Assembly (NCBI GenBank): GCA_016789205.1
Contig: JAEURF010000124.1
Location: 1 to 5,374 of the forward strand
Length of the DNA stretch: 5,374 nucleotides
Direction of reading: 5' to 3'
Origin: Anaerolineales bacterium
Lineage (GTDB): Bacteria > Chloroflexota > Anaerolineae > Anaerolineales > Villigracilaceae
Positions 4,905 to 5,374 of this stretch are shown piece by piece. The notes beneath the pieces were generated by a model that was given only the letters and a program-made list of their open reading frames with translations, did not search any database and had not been told where the DNA came from. The stretch's first letter is position 1. Each line of letters starts with the position of its first letter. A program made the position numbers and the translations under genes.

Positions 4905-5374
4905 ATGAAACAATTACTATTTATCAATTACAAATTACGCATCACGCATCATTTCTTGACCTTCAGCCTGCTTGCCGTCCTTTTGACATCTTGCCAACCC
5001 CAAGCAGTGACTCAAGACCCAAACATCGCCATGACTGCCGCCATTGAAACTGCATTTGCAGAAATCAGCAAACCAACCGATACACCTGTTCCGAGCGAAA
5101 CACCAATACCAACTGCAACCGTTCCGCGCACACCGCCTGCATTACCTTCCACCTTTCAAACGGGATTAATCAGCCCTGAAAGTCCGCCACGCAATTATGT
5201 CGCTGATGTTTGTCAATATTTGAAAAACAAATGGGACTCAACCAAATCATCCCCTGGAACTGTAGTGATGGTGATTATGTCTCATCGTATTGACCAAGAC
5301 GCAACCACTTCAAATGCTGGTACTACAACCATTTCAGCAAAAGATTTAAAACAATTAATGAATGATTTACATGA
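4905..5374 (+). CDS. Secreted lipoprotein, N-terminal part; possible polysaccharide-deacetylase-type protein (runs off the window)
   Basis: An open frame from the ATG at 4905 runs to the window end without a stop (156 full codons). Residues 1-30 form a lipoprotein signal: a basic n-region (K2, K10, R12), a hydrophobic stretch FLTFSLLAVLL and the lipobox LTSC with C30 as the likely lipidated cysteine. A low-complexity Thr/Pro/Glu-rich linker (about 54-85) would hold the mature domain away from the membrane. The folded part starts near NYVADVCQYLKNKWD, followed by GTVVMVIMSHRI, which resembles the first strand and following His/Arg of NodB-type polysaccharide deacetylases (the usual form is close to VPVLMYHRI). 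The catalytic Asp and His-His motifs would lie beyond the window, so function is tentative. The ribosome site is weak (GAG about 12 bases upstream). TTG at 4956 is an alternative start but would lose the basic n-region. The 5' codons contain a heptamer repeat. Confidence 0.8.
   Translation, partial: MKQLLFINYKLRITHHFLTFSLLAVLLTSCQPQAVTQDPNIAMTAAIETAFAEISKPTDTPVPSETPIPTATVPRTPPALPSTFQTGLISPESPPRNYVADVCQYLKNKWDSTKSSPGTVVMVIMSHRIDQDATTSNAGTTTISAKDLKQLMNDLH
4911..4952 (+). repeat. Degenerate heptanucleotide tandem repeat inside the lipoprotein signal sequence
   Basis: Six phased 7-base units can be read: CAATTAC, TATTTAT, CAATTAC, AAATTAC, GCATCAC, GCATCAT. They encode residues 3-16 of the signal peptide n-region. 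The unit length is not a multiple of three, so gain or loss of one unit would shift the frame. The units are diverged, so frequent slippage is unlikely now. Confidence 0.45.

Noticed and set aside
1..5374. CRISPR array, tRNA, rRNA, insertion sequence or phage gene
   Set aside because: No evenly spaced direct repeats, no cloverleaf or rRNA-like stretch and no transposase or integrase motif was seen on either strand.

Overview
The window looks like a stretch of chromosome from an uncultured or little-studied member of the Chloroflexota, probably class Anaerolineae. Two things suggest this: a short, actinobacterial-type inositol-3-phosphate synthase, and a lipoprotein whose export signal is followed by a Thr/Pro/Glu-rich linker of the PTDTPVPSETPIPTATV kind that is very common in Anaerolineae surface proteins. 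The placement is an inference from protein style; no marker gene is present. Base composition is moderately AT-rich and coding density is high. The longest stretch without a gene is about 190 bases.

Layout. Positions 1-43 (minus strand) hold the first 14 codons of an ArsR-family repressor that leaves the window. It has a near-consensus sigma70-type promoter (67-95) and a 26-bp dyad covering its -10 and leader. Next on the minus strand are pheA (149-967, monofunctional prephenate dehydratase with ACT domain), a class I aminotransferase (1003-2187) and a soluble GAF-histidine kinase (2272-3528). Transcription order is kinase, aminotransferase, pheA. The last two are 35 bases apart and form a plausible phenylalanine-synthesis pair: prephenate to phenylpyruvate, then transamination. 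The 190-base divergent region 3529-3718 holds a kinase promoter element, a 20-bp perfect dyad and an imperfect long inverted repeat. On the plus strand, ino1 (3719-4804) is followed by a hairpin with a T-tract, and then by a lipoprotein gene (4905 to the window end) that resembles the front of polysaccharide-deacetylase-type lipoproteins.

The most notable signal outside the genes is a set of small palindromic elements at gene ends. Two copies of a 58-59-base element with CGTCCCGCAGG / CCTGCGGGACG arms lie 4.7 kb apart, each in the same orientation relative to the gene before it. One copy supplies the last codons and the stop codon of pheA. A different palindrome (GGCGAGG / CCTCGCC) starts at the aminotransferase stop codon. 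A third kind of inverted repeat lies in the ino1 leader. These look like dispersed palindromic repeats (REP- or MITE-like) that have settled at operon joints, with at least one taking on a terminator role.

No complete new multi-gene system is visible. The protein-coding content is mostly ordinary metabolism and signalling; the value of the window lies in the repeats, the ArsR control region and the orphan kinase context.
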